DNA from: Massilia sp. PAMC28688 | GTDB taxonomy: Bacteria; Pseudomonadota; Gammaproteobacteria; Burkholderiales; Burkholderiaceae_D | Direction of reading: 5' to 3' | Assembly: GCF_019443445.1 (NCBI RefSeq) | Contig: NZ_CP080378.1 | Span: forward strand, 3,720,001 to 3,784,000 | Length of the DNA: 64,000 nt | Part shown: positions 44,267 to 54,800 of the stretch, in pieces | How the letters are laid out: every line of letters starts with the position of its first letter | How positions within the stretch are numbered: position 1 is the stretch's first letter | The notes under the pieces: generated by a model | What the model saw: only the letters and a program-made list of their open reading frames with translations | What the model was told of the DNA's origin: nothing | Database searches by the model: none | Made by a program: the position numbers and the translations under genes

Positions 44267-45958
44267 ATGGCTTCATCCAACGACAACATCAGCATGGCGG
44301 TGTTCTGCGACTTTGAGAACGTTGCCCTGGGCGTACGCGACGCCAACTACGAAAAATTCGACATCAAGCCCGTGCTTGAGCGTCTTCTGCTCAAGGGCAG
44401 CATCGTGGTCAAGAAGGCGTACTGCGACTGGGAACGCTACAAGGGCTTCAAGGCCACCATGCACGAGGCGAACTTCGAGCTGATCGAAATTCCCCACGTG
44501 CGCCAGTCGGGCAAGAACTCGGCCGACATCCGCCTGGTGGTTGATGCGCTGGACCTGTGCTACACCAAGTCCCATGTGAACACCTTTGTGATCATCAGTG
44601 GCGACTCGGACTTTTCGCCGCTCGTGTCCAAGCTGCGCGAAAACGCCAAGCAGGTAATCGGCGTGGGCGTGAAGCAGTCCACCTCCGACCTGCTGGTGGC
44701 CAACTGCGACGAATTCATTTTCTACGATGACCTGGTGCGCGAAGTCAAGCGCGCTGCAGCCAAGCGCGATGAACGCAAGGCGCCGCCGGCACGCAAGTCG
44801 TCCGACGAAGGCAGCCGCCGCAAGGAAGAAATGGAGTCGCGCAAGACGCAGGCGATTGAACTGGTGGTCGAGATGTTCGATGCGCTGGTGTCGGAACGCG
44901 GCGACAGCGGCAAGATCTGGGCGTCGCTCCTGAAAGATACCCTCAAGCGCCGCCGCCCGGACTTCAACGAAACCTACTACGGCTTCCGCACCTTCGGCAA
45001 CCTGCTGGAAGAGGCGCAGAAGCGGGGCATGCTCGAATTCGGCCGCGACGAAAAATCGGGCGCCTATGTGTACCGCAGCGCCGCGCCGGCAGCCGATGCG
45101 GCAGCGGGTCTGGAGCAGGGCGCCGATGACCAGCTCGACATGCAAGAGCAGCCGGAGCCGGGCGCGGAGGCAGGCCAGGATGTGGAGCTCGAGCAGCGCG
45201 AGGCTGCGCAGGACGGCGCCGACGAGCCGCAGGTCCAGCAGGAGCGCCAGCAGCGTCCCCCACGTTCCGAGCCGCGCCGGGGCCGTGGCCGTGGTGGCCG
45301 CAGCCAGGGTGCGGTAGAAACGCCGGAGCCGGGCAATGAGCTGCCGAGGCCGCAGGGCGCGCGCCAGGAGCGGCAGGAGCGCCAGCCACGCCCGGCCCGC
45401 AATGACGCCCAGCGTGGCCGCGGCCGCGGTGCGCATGTCCCCAGCCCGGTCGATGACGTCCTGCGCGAACAGCAGCAGCACCACCTGCTGGAGCAGCAGC
45501 GCGAACGCGAGCGCGACGAGCAGGAACAGTACGAGCCGCTCGATCCGATCAAGGCTATCGAGCCGATCGCGCAAGTGCAGGTCCAGCCCGGGCAGCAGGA
45601 GCGTGCCGAGGGTACCGATGCCCGCCGTGGCCGTGGCCGCGGTGGACGCAAGCCGGAGGCGCAGGCCGCCGATGCCGCGCCGGTGACGCAGTCCTTCGCA
45701 CCCCCACCGCCAGCCGAGAGCGCGCTGCTGGTCTCCCTGGCGCCGGAGGCTCCGGCCGATGCCGATGCCGCAGCGCCGGCGCAGGAAAAGCGGCGCGCAC
45801 CGCGCAAGACAGCGGCCAAGCGCGCTGCCAAGCCGGCGCCCGCTACCGAGGCTGCGCCGGAGCAGTCCCAGGCCGAACCGGCCGCCGCCACCACGGACGT
45901 GGACGCGGCAGCGAAAAAGCCGGCCCGCCGCCGGCCCGCCAAAAAGTCGGCCGAATAA
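44267..45958 (+). CDS. NYN ribonuclease-like domain + LOTUS domain + RGG-box protein
   Basis: A 563-residue protein. Residues 8-160 form a NYN (LabA/PIN-like) domain: VFCDFENVALG with Asp15, SGKNSADIRLVVDA, and IISGDSDFSPLVSKLRE near 118, carrying the acidic residues of a metal-dependent ribonuclease. Residues 200-272 resemble an OST-HTH/LOTUS RNA-binding domain (SGKIWASLLKDTLKRRRPDFNE, then YGFRTFGNLLEEA). From 275 it is low-complexity, Gln/Glu/Ala-rich, with three Arg-Gly blocks starting at residues 337, 383 and 453, and a Lys/Ala-rich end. An RNA-processing role is likely but unproved. A good terminator follows. Confidence 0.9.
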   Translation: MASSNDNISMAVFCDFENVALGVRDANYEKFDIKPVLERLLLKGSIVVKKAYCDWERYKGFKATMHEANFELIEIPHVRQSGKNSADIRLVVDALDLCYTKSHVNTFVIISGDSDFSPLVSKLRENAKQVIGVGVKQSTSDLLVANCDEFIFYDDLVREVKRAAAKRDERKAPPARKSSDEGSRRKEEMESRKTQAIELVVEMFDALVSERGDSGKIWASLLKDTLKRRRPDFNETYYGFRTFGNLLEEAQKRGMLEFGRDEKSGAYVYRSAAPAADAAAGLEQGADDQLDMQEQPEPGAEAGQDVELEQREAAQDGADEPQVQQERQQRPPRSEPRRGRGRGGRSQGAVETPEPGNELPRPQGARQERQERQPRPARNDAQRGRGRGAHVPSPVDDVLREQQQHHLLEQQRERERDEQEQYEPLDPIKAIEPIAQVQVQPGQQERAEGTDARRGRGRGGRKPEAQAADAAPVTQSFAPPPPAESALLVSLAPEAPADADAAAPAQEKRRAPRKTAAKRAAKPAPATEAAPEQSQAEPAAATTDVDAAAKKPARRRPAKKSAE

Positions 45959-45978
45959 ACGCTGCCGGCTGCATTGCG

Positions 45979-46019
45979 CGGCACAGCGCCTGCATCCCAC
46001 GCAGGCCCTGTGCCGTTTT
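45979..46019 (+). terminator. Terminator after the NYN-LOTUS gene
   Basis: CGGCACAG (45979-45986) pairs with CTGTGCCG (46008-46015). An inner stem CCTGC/GCAGG stabilises it, and TTTT follows (46016-46019). It touches the stop codon of the convergent oxidoreductase gene. Confidence 0.8.
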
Positions 46020-47088
46020 ATTTGGGGCGTGGGCGTTTGAGCGGCCCGTCCGGCTGCGCCAGGCGGCCCGCCCGCAGCGCGGTCACCGCATTGCCGACAG
46101 AGCGTGCCACATTGCGTACCTCTTCCTGGAATGCCGTGTCCTCGTCAAACACCTCGTGGCTTTGCGCGTACGATTCGTAGTAGCCGATGAAGCGGTCCAG
46201 CTTTGCAAAGCTGCCTGCATCGATCAAGCCCATCCAGTCCAGCCAGTCGGTCAGGCCACGGCGCGTCATTTCTATGCCCGCCACATCCCCATGCACCACC
46301 ACGCCGTAGGCGCGGCCGGCCAGATGCTTGGGATAGTCCCAGCCGGCCAGCTCGAGGGCCTTGGCTTCTTCCGGCTTCTTGCCATGGGTTGCGGTGGGGT
46401 CGGGATTGCCGCCGTCGGCGCACACCAGGCGGTCGATCATCAGCTTGAGGACCGCCGGCGTCTGGTACCAGTACACGGGCGTGAAAATGATGACGCCGTG
46501 CGCCGCCACCCATTTTTCATAGATCTCGTTCATCCAGTCGTTGGTCTGGCGCAGCGAGTGATTCGGGTAGCAGCTGCATGGCCAGTGGCAGAGCGGCATG
46601 GCAGTCGATACACAGCCCTTGCAGGGATGGATATGGCGGTCGTAGTCGGAGGTCAGCAGCGACAGGTCGAGGATATCGACCTGCACGCCCTGCGCTTCCA
46701 GGATGTCCCTGGCCAGCCCGGTCATGCGAAAAGTCTTGGAGATCTCGCTCGGACAGGTGCCGTCGTTGCGCGCCGAACCATTGATCAAGAGGACGCGCGA
46801 GGTGGTCTCCGGCCGCTTTTGCAGCGCCTCGGCCGCCAGGAGCCGGTCGCGCGCCTGTTTCCATTCGATCGACAGCGCGTACTCCGGGTCGTGAAAGCCG
46901 TCGCCCGCCCGCACCGTCACCGGCGCCTTGTGCGACGCTTCGTAATTGTCCCATGCGACCTGCTCGACTTGGTCGAGCGCGCCGGCTACAGCCTTGAATG
47001 CCGGGTCCATGAAGGAGCGGTGAAATACCAGCTTGAATTCGTTGCGGTCCAGCTTGTCGGGCGCCTGGCCCTTGCGTACGGCAGTCAT
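46018..47088 (-). CDS. Flavodoxin-fold NAD(P)H-dependent oxidoreductase with N-terminal extension
   Basis: A 356-residue protein. Residues 1-95 are a helical, charged extension. The flavodoxin-like part starts with RVLLINGSARNDGTCPSE (FMN phosphate loop) near 98, followed by GVIIFTPVYWYQTPAVLKLMIDRLV near 200. A Cys-rich insert, CKGCVSTAMPLCHWPCSC near 155-172, resembles the metal-binding insert of iron-sulfur flavoproteins. MTAVRKGQ at 47088 was taken as the start; the longer frame upstream is unlikely. Substrate unknown. Confidence 0.85.
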   Translation of the reverse strand: MTAVRKGQAPDKLDRNEFKLVFHRSFMDPAFKAVAGALDQVEQVAWDNYEASHKAPVTVRAGDGFHDPEYALSIEWKQARDRLLAAEALQKRPETTSRVLLINGSARNDGTCPSEISKTFRMTGLARDILEAQGVQVDILDLSLLTSDYDRHIHPCKGCVSTAMPLCHWPCSCYPNHSLRQTNDWMNEIYEKWVAAHGVIIFTPVYWYQTPAVLKLMIDRLVCADGGNPDPTATHGKKPEEAKALELAGWDYPKHLAGRAYGVVVHGDVAGIEMTRRGLTDWLDWMGLIDAGSFAKLDRFIGYYESYAQSHEVFDEDTAFQEEVRNVARSVGNAVTALRAGRLAQPDGPLKRPRPK

Positions 47089-47272
47089 GATGTTGGTCTT
47101 GTCAGGGAGGAACGTCCAGTATGCGCGCGTCCGTTCGCATGCAATGTTCGCTTGATAACGTAGCGGACGAGCATTCCCTGCACGCGCGCGAAAAATGGCG
47201 CACACTGGCGTTGCATGTCTGGCACCGCATGACGCTGCCCGGCATTGCCCTTCACCGTATTCAGGAGCCGCC

Positions 47273-47704
47273 ATGCGCCCACTGCATCTTGTTACCGCTT
47301 TTGCCCTGGTCCTTGCCACGCTTGGCCCGGCCACGGCCGCCCCGCCATCTGCCGGCCATCCCATTCTCGGCATCTGGCGCCTCACGCTGCCTGACGGCAG
47401 CTGCTCCGAGATCTACCGCTTCCGCGGCGATGGCACCACGCTCGTGACCAGCGCCGAAGAAGTGTCGGAAAGCGAGTTTTCCATCCCGGCCCAGCCCAGC
47501 CCGAAGGGCTTTTACAAGCTTGAAGACCGGCTGGTCAAGGATAATGGCAAGAAAGACTGCGCGGGGCAGGTCATGAAGGTCGGCACCCGCGTCACGCATT
47601 ACGTCCACTTCCATCCGTCCGGCTCCATGTTCGTGATGTGCGTGGCCGAGTCGCTCGATGTCTGCATCGGGCCGTTTCGCCGCATGTCGGGCCAGGAGAC
47701 CTGA
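47273..47704 (+). CDS. Small secreted protein of unknown function
   Basis: A 143-residue protein with a signal peptide (hydrophobic residues 4-16, cut probably after ATA, near 22). The mature part begins APPSAGHPILGIWRLTLPDGSCSEIYRF, which resembles lipocalin-like or TIGR03067-type beta domains in which a new molecule's effect is unknown. Four Cys may form disulfides. AGGAG lies 6 bases before the ATG. Its stop directly precedes the GTG start of the phosphodiesterase gene, so they form an operon. Confidence 0.8.
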   Translation: MRPLHLVTAFALVLATLGPATAAPPSAGHPILGIWRLTLPDGSCSEIYRFRGDGTTLVTSAEEVSESEFSIPAQPSPKGFYKLEDRLVKDNGKKDCAGQVMKVGTRVTHYVHFHPSGSMFVMCVAESLDVCIGPFRRMSGQET

Positions 47705-48169
47705 GTGATCCGGGTCGGTGTCATTTCCGATACTCATGGCCTGCTGCGCCCGCAGGCGAAGGCGGCACTGGCCGGGTGTGATTACCTGGTCCACGGTGGT
47801 GACATTGGCAACGCGGGGATCCTCGAGGAACTGGCCGCCATGGCGCCGCTGACGGTCGTGCGGGGCAATAATGACCGGGCCGGCTGGGCGGGCGCCGTGC
47901 CGGACACCGCGCGCCTGGCCGTGGGGCCCGTGATCATTCATGCCATCCACGATATTGCCACCCTGGCGCTCGATCCGGCGGCCGAAGGGATTGCCGTGGT
48001 GGTGTATGGCCATTCCCACAAGGCGCGCGTGGACACAAGGAATGGCGTCCTGTTTCTCAATCCCGGCAGTGCCGGTCCGCGCCGCTTTTCCCTGCCGGTC
48101 AGCGTGGCCGAGCTGCTCATTGACGGCGCCAGTGTCAGCGCCCGCATCATCGACCTCGATATTTCTTGA
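47705..48169 (+). CDS. YfcE/MJ0936-type metallophosphoesterase
   Basis: A 154-residue enzyme of the calcineurin-like superfamily. All metal-binding motifs are present: VISDTHG (Asp, His, residues 7-11), VHGGDIGN (Asp near 34), VRGNNDRAG (Asn, near 56) and VYGHSHKARVD (His-x-His, near 101), then NPGSAGPRRF near 122. Such proteins hydrolyse phosphodiester bonds, mostly in vitro on artificial substrates. The start is GTG at 47705, immediately after the previous TGA. Confidence 0.93.
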   Translation: MIRVGVISDTHGLLRPQAKAALAGCDYLVHGGDIGNAGILEELAAMAPLTVVRGNNDRAGWAGAVPDTARLAVGPVIIHAIHDIATLALDPAAEGIAVVVYGHSHKARVDTRNGVLFLNPGSAGPRRFSLPVSVAELLIDGASVSARIIDLDIS

Positions 48170-48332
48170 TCCAGGTCGCATGAAATGCGCCGCCGCCCCT
48201 TGATTTGTGGCCGGGAAGTCGCATGTGACACTCGCGCGAGGCTGATGCCTGCGTGCATTTTGTTCACTGTCGGACGGATTTCGCTTACAGTAAGCGTTTG
48301 GCCTTCCAACTTTCTTGATTGCCGGAGTATTG

Positions 48333-50204
48333 ATGTCTAACACCGTGTCTGCGACCAAACCCAAATCCCTCGTGCGCCGGGGCTTTGGCATGCTGTGGAG
48401 GACCCTCGACACCACCCGCCGGGTCGTGCTCAATCTTGTGTTCCTGCTCATTGTCATCCTTTTACTGTCGGCCATTTTCGGCGGCGGCGCCACGCCTATC
48501 GGCGACAAGACAGCGCTGGTGCTCGACCTCAAGGGCGACCTGGTGGAGCAAAATGCGGGCAGCGTGCGCGATGCGCTCATGGGCAACATCAGCGGCGACA
48601 TTGAAAAGTCGGTGCAGCTGCGCGACGTGCTCGCCGTGCTCGATGCTGCCGCCAAGGACAAGCAGATCAGCAGCGTGGTGCTGATGCTCGACGAATTCGG
48701 CAACGCCGGCCTGGCCGGCCTGCACGAAGTGGGCGCTGCCCTGGAGCGGGTCAAGGCGGCCGGCAAGCCGGTGGTGGCATGGGGCGGCAGCTTCGACCAG
48801 AAGCGCTACCTGCTGGCATCGCACGCCAACGAACTGTATATGCATCCCATGGGGACGGTCATGATCCAGGGGTTTGGCGGCCACCGCAATTATTACGGCG
48901 ACGCGCTCGACAAGCTCGGCGTGACGGTCAACCTCATGAAAGTGGGCGAATACAAGAGCGCGGCCGAGCCGTACATCAGCAATGGCCCGTCCAAGGAGGC
49001 CCTGGAAGCGGACGCCTACCTGTACAACGCCCTGTGGGAAGGCTACACCGGCGACGTTGAAAAGAACCGCAAGCTGGCACCGGGCGCCATCGGCAAGGTC
49101 ATCGAGAACCTGCCGGCCCTGATGACGCAGGCGCAAGGCGACGTGGGCAAGCTGGCGCTGGCCAACAAGCTGGTCGATGGCCTCAAGACGCGCGACGAGC
49201 TGCGCGACATGATGATCAAGCGCGGCGAATTCGATGACGACAGCAAGTCGTTCCGCCAGGTCGGCTTCCACGATTACCTCTCGCGCCAGATGCCCAAGGC
49301 GTTTGGCGACGGTGTGGCCGTGGTGGTAGCCTCCGGCCAGATCACCGACGGCACGGCAGGCCCGGGGGCCATTGGCGGCCTGTCGACCTCCAACCTGATC
49401 CGCAAGGCCCGCAACGATGACGCCATCAAGGCCATTGTGCTGCGGATCGATTCGCCGGGCGGCAGCCCGTATGGTTCGGAACTGATCCGGCGCGAACTGG
49501 AACTGGCGCGTGCCGGCGGCAAGCCGGTCGTGGTCTCGATGGGCAACGTGGCGGCATCGGGCGGCTACTGGGTGGCCATGGCGGCCGACGAGGTCATCGC
49601 CGACCGCTCCACCATTACCGGTTCCATTGGCGTGTTTGCGCTGCTGCCCACGGCCGAAAAGGTGGCCGACAAGCTGGGCATCGACACTGCCGGCCACACC
49701 ACGACCTGGCTGGCCGGCGCCTACAATCCGCTGCGTCCGATCGATCCGCGCTTTGCCGACATCGTGCAGAGCAATGTCACGCGCATCTATGCCGACTTCA
49801 TCGCCAAGGCAGCGGTGGCGCGCAAGACCACGCCGGCCAAGATCAACGAAGTGGGCCAGGGCCGCGTCTGGACCGGCCTGCAGGCGCAGGAGCGCGGCCT
49901 GGTCGACACCATCGGCAGCTTTGGCGACGCCATCAAGTCGGCGGCCAAACGCGCCAGGCTTGGCGATGATTTCCGCATCGAGTATGTGGAAAAGGACGGC
50001 ACCGCGTTTGAACGCTTCCTGACCATGTTCGGCGCCAGCACGGCCCAGGCCATCAACATCCAGGTCAAGCTCGGCATGCTGCCCACCGGCCTGCCGGAAG
50101 GGACCGTGGCCCAGGTTGGCAAGGACTTGCAGTGGCTGACCGACATGAGCGCCGGCCGCCAGCCGTTCCAGACAGTGACGCACTGCATGTGCGTGGCGCC
50201 ATGA
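48333..50204 (+). CDS. sppA: Signal peptide peptidase SppA, 67-kDa type
   Basis: A 623-residue inner-membrane serine protease that degrades leftover signal peptides in the periplasm. An N-terminal membrane anchor (residues 28-50) precedes two tandem ClpP-fold domains. The Ser/Lys dyad is split between them: Lys208 in VGEYKSAAEPY in the first domain and Ser409 in NVAASGGYWVA in the second. These match E. coli positions 209 and 409. The start ATG at 48333 is preferred; the frame opens with TTG 18 bases earlier. A clear terminator follows. Confidence 0.95.
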   Translation: MSNTVSATKPKSLVRRGFGMLWRTLDTTRRVVLNLVFLLIVILLLSAIFGGGATPIGDKTALVLDLKGDLVEQNAGSVRDALMGNISGDIEKSVQLRDVLAVLDAAAKDKQISSVVLMLDEFGNAGLAGLHEVGAALERVKAAGKPVVAWGGSFDQKRYLLASHANELYMHPMGTVMIQGFGGHRNYYGDALDKLGVTVNLMKVGEYKSAAEPYISNGPSKEALEADAYLYNALWEGYTGDVEKNRKLAPGAIGKVIENLPALMTQAQGDVGKLALANKLVDGLKTRDELRDMMIKRGEFDDDSKSFRQVGFHDYLSRQMPKAFGDGVAVVVASGQITDGTAGPGAIGGLSTSNLIRKARNDDAIKAIVLRIDSPGGSPYGSELIRRELELARAGGKPVVVSMGNVAASGGYWVAMAADEVIADRSTITGSIGVFALLPTAEKVADKLGIDTAGHTTTWLAGAYNPLRPIDPRFADIVQSNVTRIYADFIAKAAVARKTTPAKINEVGQGRVWTGLQAQERGLVDTIGSFGDAIKSAAKRARLGDDFRIEYVEKDGTAFERFLTMFGASTAQAINIQVKLGMLPTGLPEGTVAQVGKDLQWLTDMSAGRQPFQTVTHCMCVAP

Positions 50205-50262
50205 AGGCAATGAATTTGTAGCGGCTTTGTAACGGCATGTAGCATGCCGGGCAGTGAACGGG

Positions 50263-50293
50263 ACGGGCGTCTGTATGGCAGACGCCCGTTTTT
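50263..50293 (+). terminator. Terminator after sppA
   Basis: ACGGGCGTCTG (50263-50273) pairs perfectly with CAGACGCCCGT (50279-50289) around TATGG, followed by TTTTT. It separates sppA from the RND efflux operon. Confidence 0.9.
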
Positions 50294-50417
50294 CGTATAC
50301 GAACGGGCGCAGCATTGTCCCGCCGGCGTCACCTTGATGTGAGATTTGAAACATATGTAAGCGCTGCGACATGCTAGAGTCCTCACCAAATTCGTTGCAA
50401 CGTATACAAGGAAGAAA

Positions 50418-51827
50418 ATGAACACCACTCCCGTCCGCAGCCGCCGCACCCGCGTCATTGGCGGCATCATCGCTGTTGTCGTGATGGCGCTGTTGGGCGG
50501 CCTGGCCTGGTACCTGACCCAGGACGATCAGGGCGGACCCGGGGCGCAGGGTCCTGGCGCCCAGGGCGCCGGCCAGCAGCGCGGCGGGCCGCCCGGTGGC
50601 CGCCCGGGTGGACGGGGTGGGCGCAGTGCCACCACGGTGGGCGTAGCCACTGCCGAAGCGGCCGACCTGCCGGTAAGCCTCGATGCGCTCGGCACCGTGA
50701 CGGCGGCGGCCACTGCCACCGTGCGCGCGCAAGTATCCGGCGTACTGCAGAAAATCAGCTTCAGCGAAGGCCAGCTGGTCAAGGCCGGCCAGGTGATGGC
50801 GGTGATCGATCCTCGCCCGTTTGAAATGGCGCTGCTGCAGGCCAGCGGCCAGCGCCAGCGCAATGAAGCGCAGCTTGCCAGCGCCCGCGTGACGCTGGAG
50901 CGCTATCGCACCCTGCTGGCCCAGGACTCCATCGCCCGCCAGGAAGTGGACACCCAGGCCGCCCTGGTCAAGCAGCTCGAGGGCACGCTCATGACCGATC
51001 GCGCGGCCGAAGGCATCGCACGCCTGAACCTGTCGCACACCCAGATCAAGGCGCCCATCAGCGGCAGGGTGGGCCTGCGCGTGGTCGACATGGGCAACCT
51101 GGTGGGCAGCGGCGACGCCAGCGGCATTGCCGTGATCACCCAGCTGGCACCGATCGATGTGGAGTTTGCGGTGCCGCAGGACCGGGTGCCCGATCTGCTC
51201 TCTGCCATGGCCGGCGCCGGCAAGCTGCCTGCCACCGCCTATGACCGCACCCGTACCCATGCACTGGCCAGCGGCGCCTTTGCGGCGCTGGACAACCAGG
51301 TCGACGTGCAGACCGGCACCGTGCGGGCCAAGGCGCGCTTCCCCAATACCGACCAGCAGCTCTTCCCCAGCCAGTTCGTCAATCTGCGGCTCGAACTGCG
51401 CACCGTCAGGGACGCGGTCATGGTCCCGGTCACGGCGGTTCGCAACAGCAGCACGGGCGACTTCGTGTATGTCCTCAACGCTGCCGAGCGCACCGTGTCG
51501 GTGCGGCCGGTGACACGCGGCGTGGCGACGGTGGACAAGGTGCAAATCAAGACCGGCCTCGAAGTGGGCGAGCAGGTGATCACCGAAGGGGCGGACCGGC
51601 TCAAGGATGGCGCCCCGGTGGTGCTGCCCGGCGACAGGCCGCAGGCAGGCGGCGCGGGGCGCGGCCCACGGGGCGGCCGAGCAGGCGGAGAAGGGCGAGC
51701 TGGCGGGGAAGGGCGAGCAGGCGGGGAAGGGCGAGCAGGCGGGGAAGGGCGCAGGGCAGGGGCAGCGGGCCAGGCCCAGTCACCACCGCCGGGCGCTGAG
51801 GCAAGCCCGGGCGCGGCGCGGCGATGA
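50418..51827 (+). CDS. mdtA: RND efflux periplasmic adaptor (MdtA-like)
   Basis: A 469-residue membrane-fusion protein. Residues 12-32 are a membrane anchor, then a Gly/Pro/Gln-rich linker. The lipoyl half [24 protein letters not shown] (about 95-118), an alpha-hairpin, and [20 protein letters not shown] follow. The C-terminus holds an unusual Gly/Glu/Arg repeat encoded by four 18-bp tandem units. It links inner-membrane RND pumps to the outer-membrane channel. The next gene overlaps by 4 bases. Confidence 0.9.
   Translation: MNTTPVRSRRTRVIGGIIAVVVMALLGGLAWYLTQDDQGGPGAQGPGAQGAGQQRGGPPGGRPGGRGGRSATTVGVATAEAADLPVSLDALGTVTAAATATVRAQVSGVLQKISFSEGQLVKAGQVMAVIDPRPFEMALLQASGQRQRNEAQLASARVTLERYRTLLAQDSIARQEVDTQAALVKQLEGTLMTDRAAEGIARLNLSHTQIKAPISGRVGLRVVDMGNLVGSGDASGIAVITQLAPIDVEFAVPQDRVPDLLSAMAGAGKLPATAYDRTRTHALASGAFAALDNQVDVQTGTVRAKARFPNTDQQLFPSQFVNLRLELRTVRDAVMVPVTAVRNSSTGDFVYVLNAAERTVSVRPVTRGVATVDKVQIKTGLEVGEQVITEGADRLKDGAPVVLPGDRPQAGGAGRGPRGGRAGGEGRAGGEGRAGGEGRAGGEGRRAGAAGQAQSPPPGAEASPGAARR
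51681..51752 (+). repeat. Four 18-bp tandem repeats inside the adaptor gene
   Basis: Units at 51681-51698, 51699-51716, 51717-51734 and 51735-51752 follow GCAGGCGGGGAAGGGCGA with few differences. Being multiples of three, they keep the frame and encode repeated Gly-Gly-Glu-Gly-Arg-Ala. Copy number may vary between strains. Confidence 0.9.
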
Positions 51828-54800
51828 ATCCCTCGGCACCATTCATCCGGCGGCCGGTAGCGACCTCGCTGCTGATGCTGGCCATCGTGCTGGCGGGCTT
51901 GGTGGGCTTTCGCTTCCTGCCGCTGTCGGCGCTGCCCCAGGTGGACTTCCCGACCATCCAGGTGCAGACGCTGTATCCCGGCGCGAGTCCCGAAGTCATG
52001 TCGCGCACCGTCACCGCGCCGCTGGAACGGCGCTTTGGCCAGATGGCGGGCCTGGAGCGCATGACGTCGACCAGTGCTGCCGGCGTTTCGGTGGTGACGC
52101 TGCAGTTTGGCCTGGGCCAGACGCTTGACGTGGCCGAGCAGGAGGTGCAGGCGGCCATCAACGCCGGCGGCTCGCTGCTGCCGGCCGACCTGCCGGCGCC
52201 GCCCGTGTATGCCAAGGTCAATCCGGCCGACGCCCCGGTGCTCACCCTGGCCATCACGTCCGACACGCTGCCGCTGACCGAAGTGCAGAACCTGGTCAAT
52301 ACGCGCCTGGCCCTTAAGATCAGCCAGGTGTCCGGCGTGGGCCTGGTGACGCTGTCGGGCGGCCAGCGCCCGGCCGTGCGGATCCAGGCCGATACCGGCG
52401 CGCTGGCCTCCCAGGGACTGGGCCTCGACACCCTGCGCACGGCCATTTCCGGCGCCAACGCCAACAGCGCCAAGGGCAGTTTCGACGGGCCGGCGCGCTC
52501 GTACGCCATCAATGCCAACGACCAGCTGCTCACGGTGCCCGACTACGAGAACTTGATCGTCTCCTACCGCAATGGCGCGCCGATCAGGCTCAAGGATGTG
52601 GCCAAGGTGGTCGACAGCGCCGAAAACGTGAAGCTGGGCGCCTGGGCCAACCTGAAGCCGGCCATTATCCTGAACGTGCAGCGCCAGCCCGGTGCCAACG
52701 TCATCGCCACCGTGGATGCGATCAAGGAACGCTTGCCGGAACTGGCGGCCGGCCTGCCGCCGTCGGTGCGGCTCGATGTCCTGTCCGACCGCACCACCGG
52801 CATCCGCGCCTCGGTGCTGCATGTGGAATTCGAGCTGCTGCTGGCCGTAGTGCTGGTGGTGCTGGTGATCTTCGCCTTTTTGCACAGCTTGCGCGCCACC
52901 GTCATTGCCAGCCTGGCAGTGCCGATTTCCCTGATTGGTACCTGCGGCGCCATGTACCTGCTCGGCTACAGCCTGAATAACCTCAGTCTCATGGCGCTGA
53001 CGATCGCCACCGGCTTCGTGGTCGATGACGCCATTGTCATGATCGAAAACATCGCGCGCTACATTGAAAAGGGCGAGGAGCCGATGGCGGCCGCCATCAA
53101 GGGCGCGGCGCAGATCGGCTTTACCATCATTTCGCTCACCGTCTCGCTGATCGCCGTGCTCATTCCGCTGCTGTTCATGGGCGACGTGGTAGGGCGCCTG
53201 TTCCGCGAATTTGCCGTCACCCTGGCCATCACCATCCTCATTTCCGGCGTGGTATCGCTGACCCTGGTGCCCATGATGTCGGCGCGCTGGCTGCGCAGCC
53301 ACGAGCAGGACAAGCCGGGCCGCTTCGCCGTGAAGTCGCAGGCATTTTTTGACCGCGTGATCGTGCGCTACGACCAGTCGCTGAACTGGGTGCTGGCACG
53401 CCAGGGGCTTACGCTGATCGTGGCGCTGGCCACGCTGGTGCTCACGGTTCTGCTGTACCTGTGGATTCCCAAGGGCCTGTTCCCAACCCAGGACACGGGC
53501 CAGCTGCAGGCGCGGGTGGAGATGCGCCAGGCGATTTCGTATGAGCGCATGGCCGAACTGCAGCAGGCCGCGGCGCGCGCCATCCTGGCAGATCCGGAAG
53601 TCGAGTCGCTCAGCTCCAACGTGGGTGTGGACGCGGCCAACAACATGATGATGCATACCGGCCGCATGCTGATCAACCTGAAAAAGGGGCGCGGCTCGGA
53701 CCAGCAGGAGATCATGGACCGGCTGCGCGAGCGTGTCTCCAAGGTGGCGGGGGTGTCCCTGTACCTGCAGCCGACCCAGGACCTGACCATCGATGCCGAA
53801 AGCGGACCCACGCAGTACCGGGTGTCGCTCGAAGGCGCGGACAACGCCACCGTGACAGCCTGGGCGCAAAAGCTGGTGCAGCGCCTGCAATCGGTGCAGC
53901 AGGTGCGCAATGTGGTAACCGATGCCGGTGCCACGGGGGCTGCGGCGGTGGTCAATATTGACCGCGATACCGCCTCGCGCCTGTCGATCACCGCCGCCGC
54001 GATTGATGATGCGCTCTACAGCGCCTATGGCCAGCGCATCGTCTCGACCATCTTCACCGAAACCAACCAGTACCGCGTGATCCTGGAAGCCCAGCGCGAT
54101 GAGGCCATGTCGGTGGCGGCCCTGGGCCAGCTGCCGCTGCGGGCCGCCAATGGCCAGACCACGCCCCTGTCGGCGGTGGCGACTGTCACCGAGCAAAAGG
54201 CGCCCCTGCAGATCACCCATGTGGCCCAGTACCCGGCCACCACCATCGGCTTCGATACCGCGCCCGGCGTCTCGCTTGGCCAGGCGGTGGACGCGATCCG
54301 CGCCGCCGCCGCCGAAGCGGGCCTGCCGGCGTCGGTCAGCCTGTCCTTCCTGGGCGCGGCCGGTGCCTACGAAGGGTCGCTGTCAAGCCAGCTGTGGCTG
54401 ATTCTGGCTGCGGTGATCTGCGTGTACATTGTGCTGGGCGTGCTGTACGAGAGCTACATTCATCCCCTGACCATCCTGTCCACGCTGCCATCGGCCGGGG
54501 TCGGCGCCTTGCTGGCGCTGATGATCAGTGGCCAGGACCTGGGCGTGATCGGCATCATCGGCATCATCCTCCTGATCGGCATCGTCAAGAAGAACGCCAT
54601 CATGATGATCGACTTTGCCATCGAAGCGGAGCGTGAAGAAGGCATGGCGCCGCGCGCGGCGATCCAGCAGGCGGCATTGCTGCGTTTCCGGCCCATCCTC
54701 ATGACCACGCTGGCGGCCCTGTTCGCGGCCGTGCCGCTCATGCTGGGCTGGGGCGAGGGTGCGGAGCTGCGCCGCCCGCTGGGCCTGGCCATTTTCGGTG

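Noticed and set aside
48462..54220. Two overlapping minus-strand frames of about 1000 codons opposite sppA and the efflux genes
   Set aside because: They run against sppA and mdtA/mdtB, which have intact catalytic and structural motifs, and show no motif of their own.
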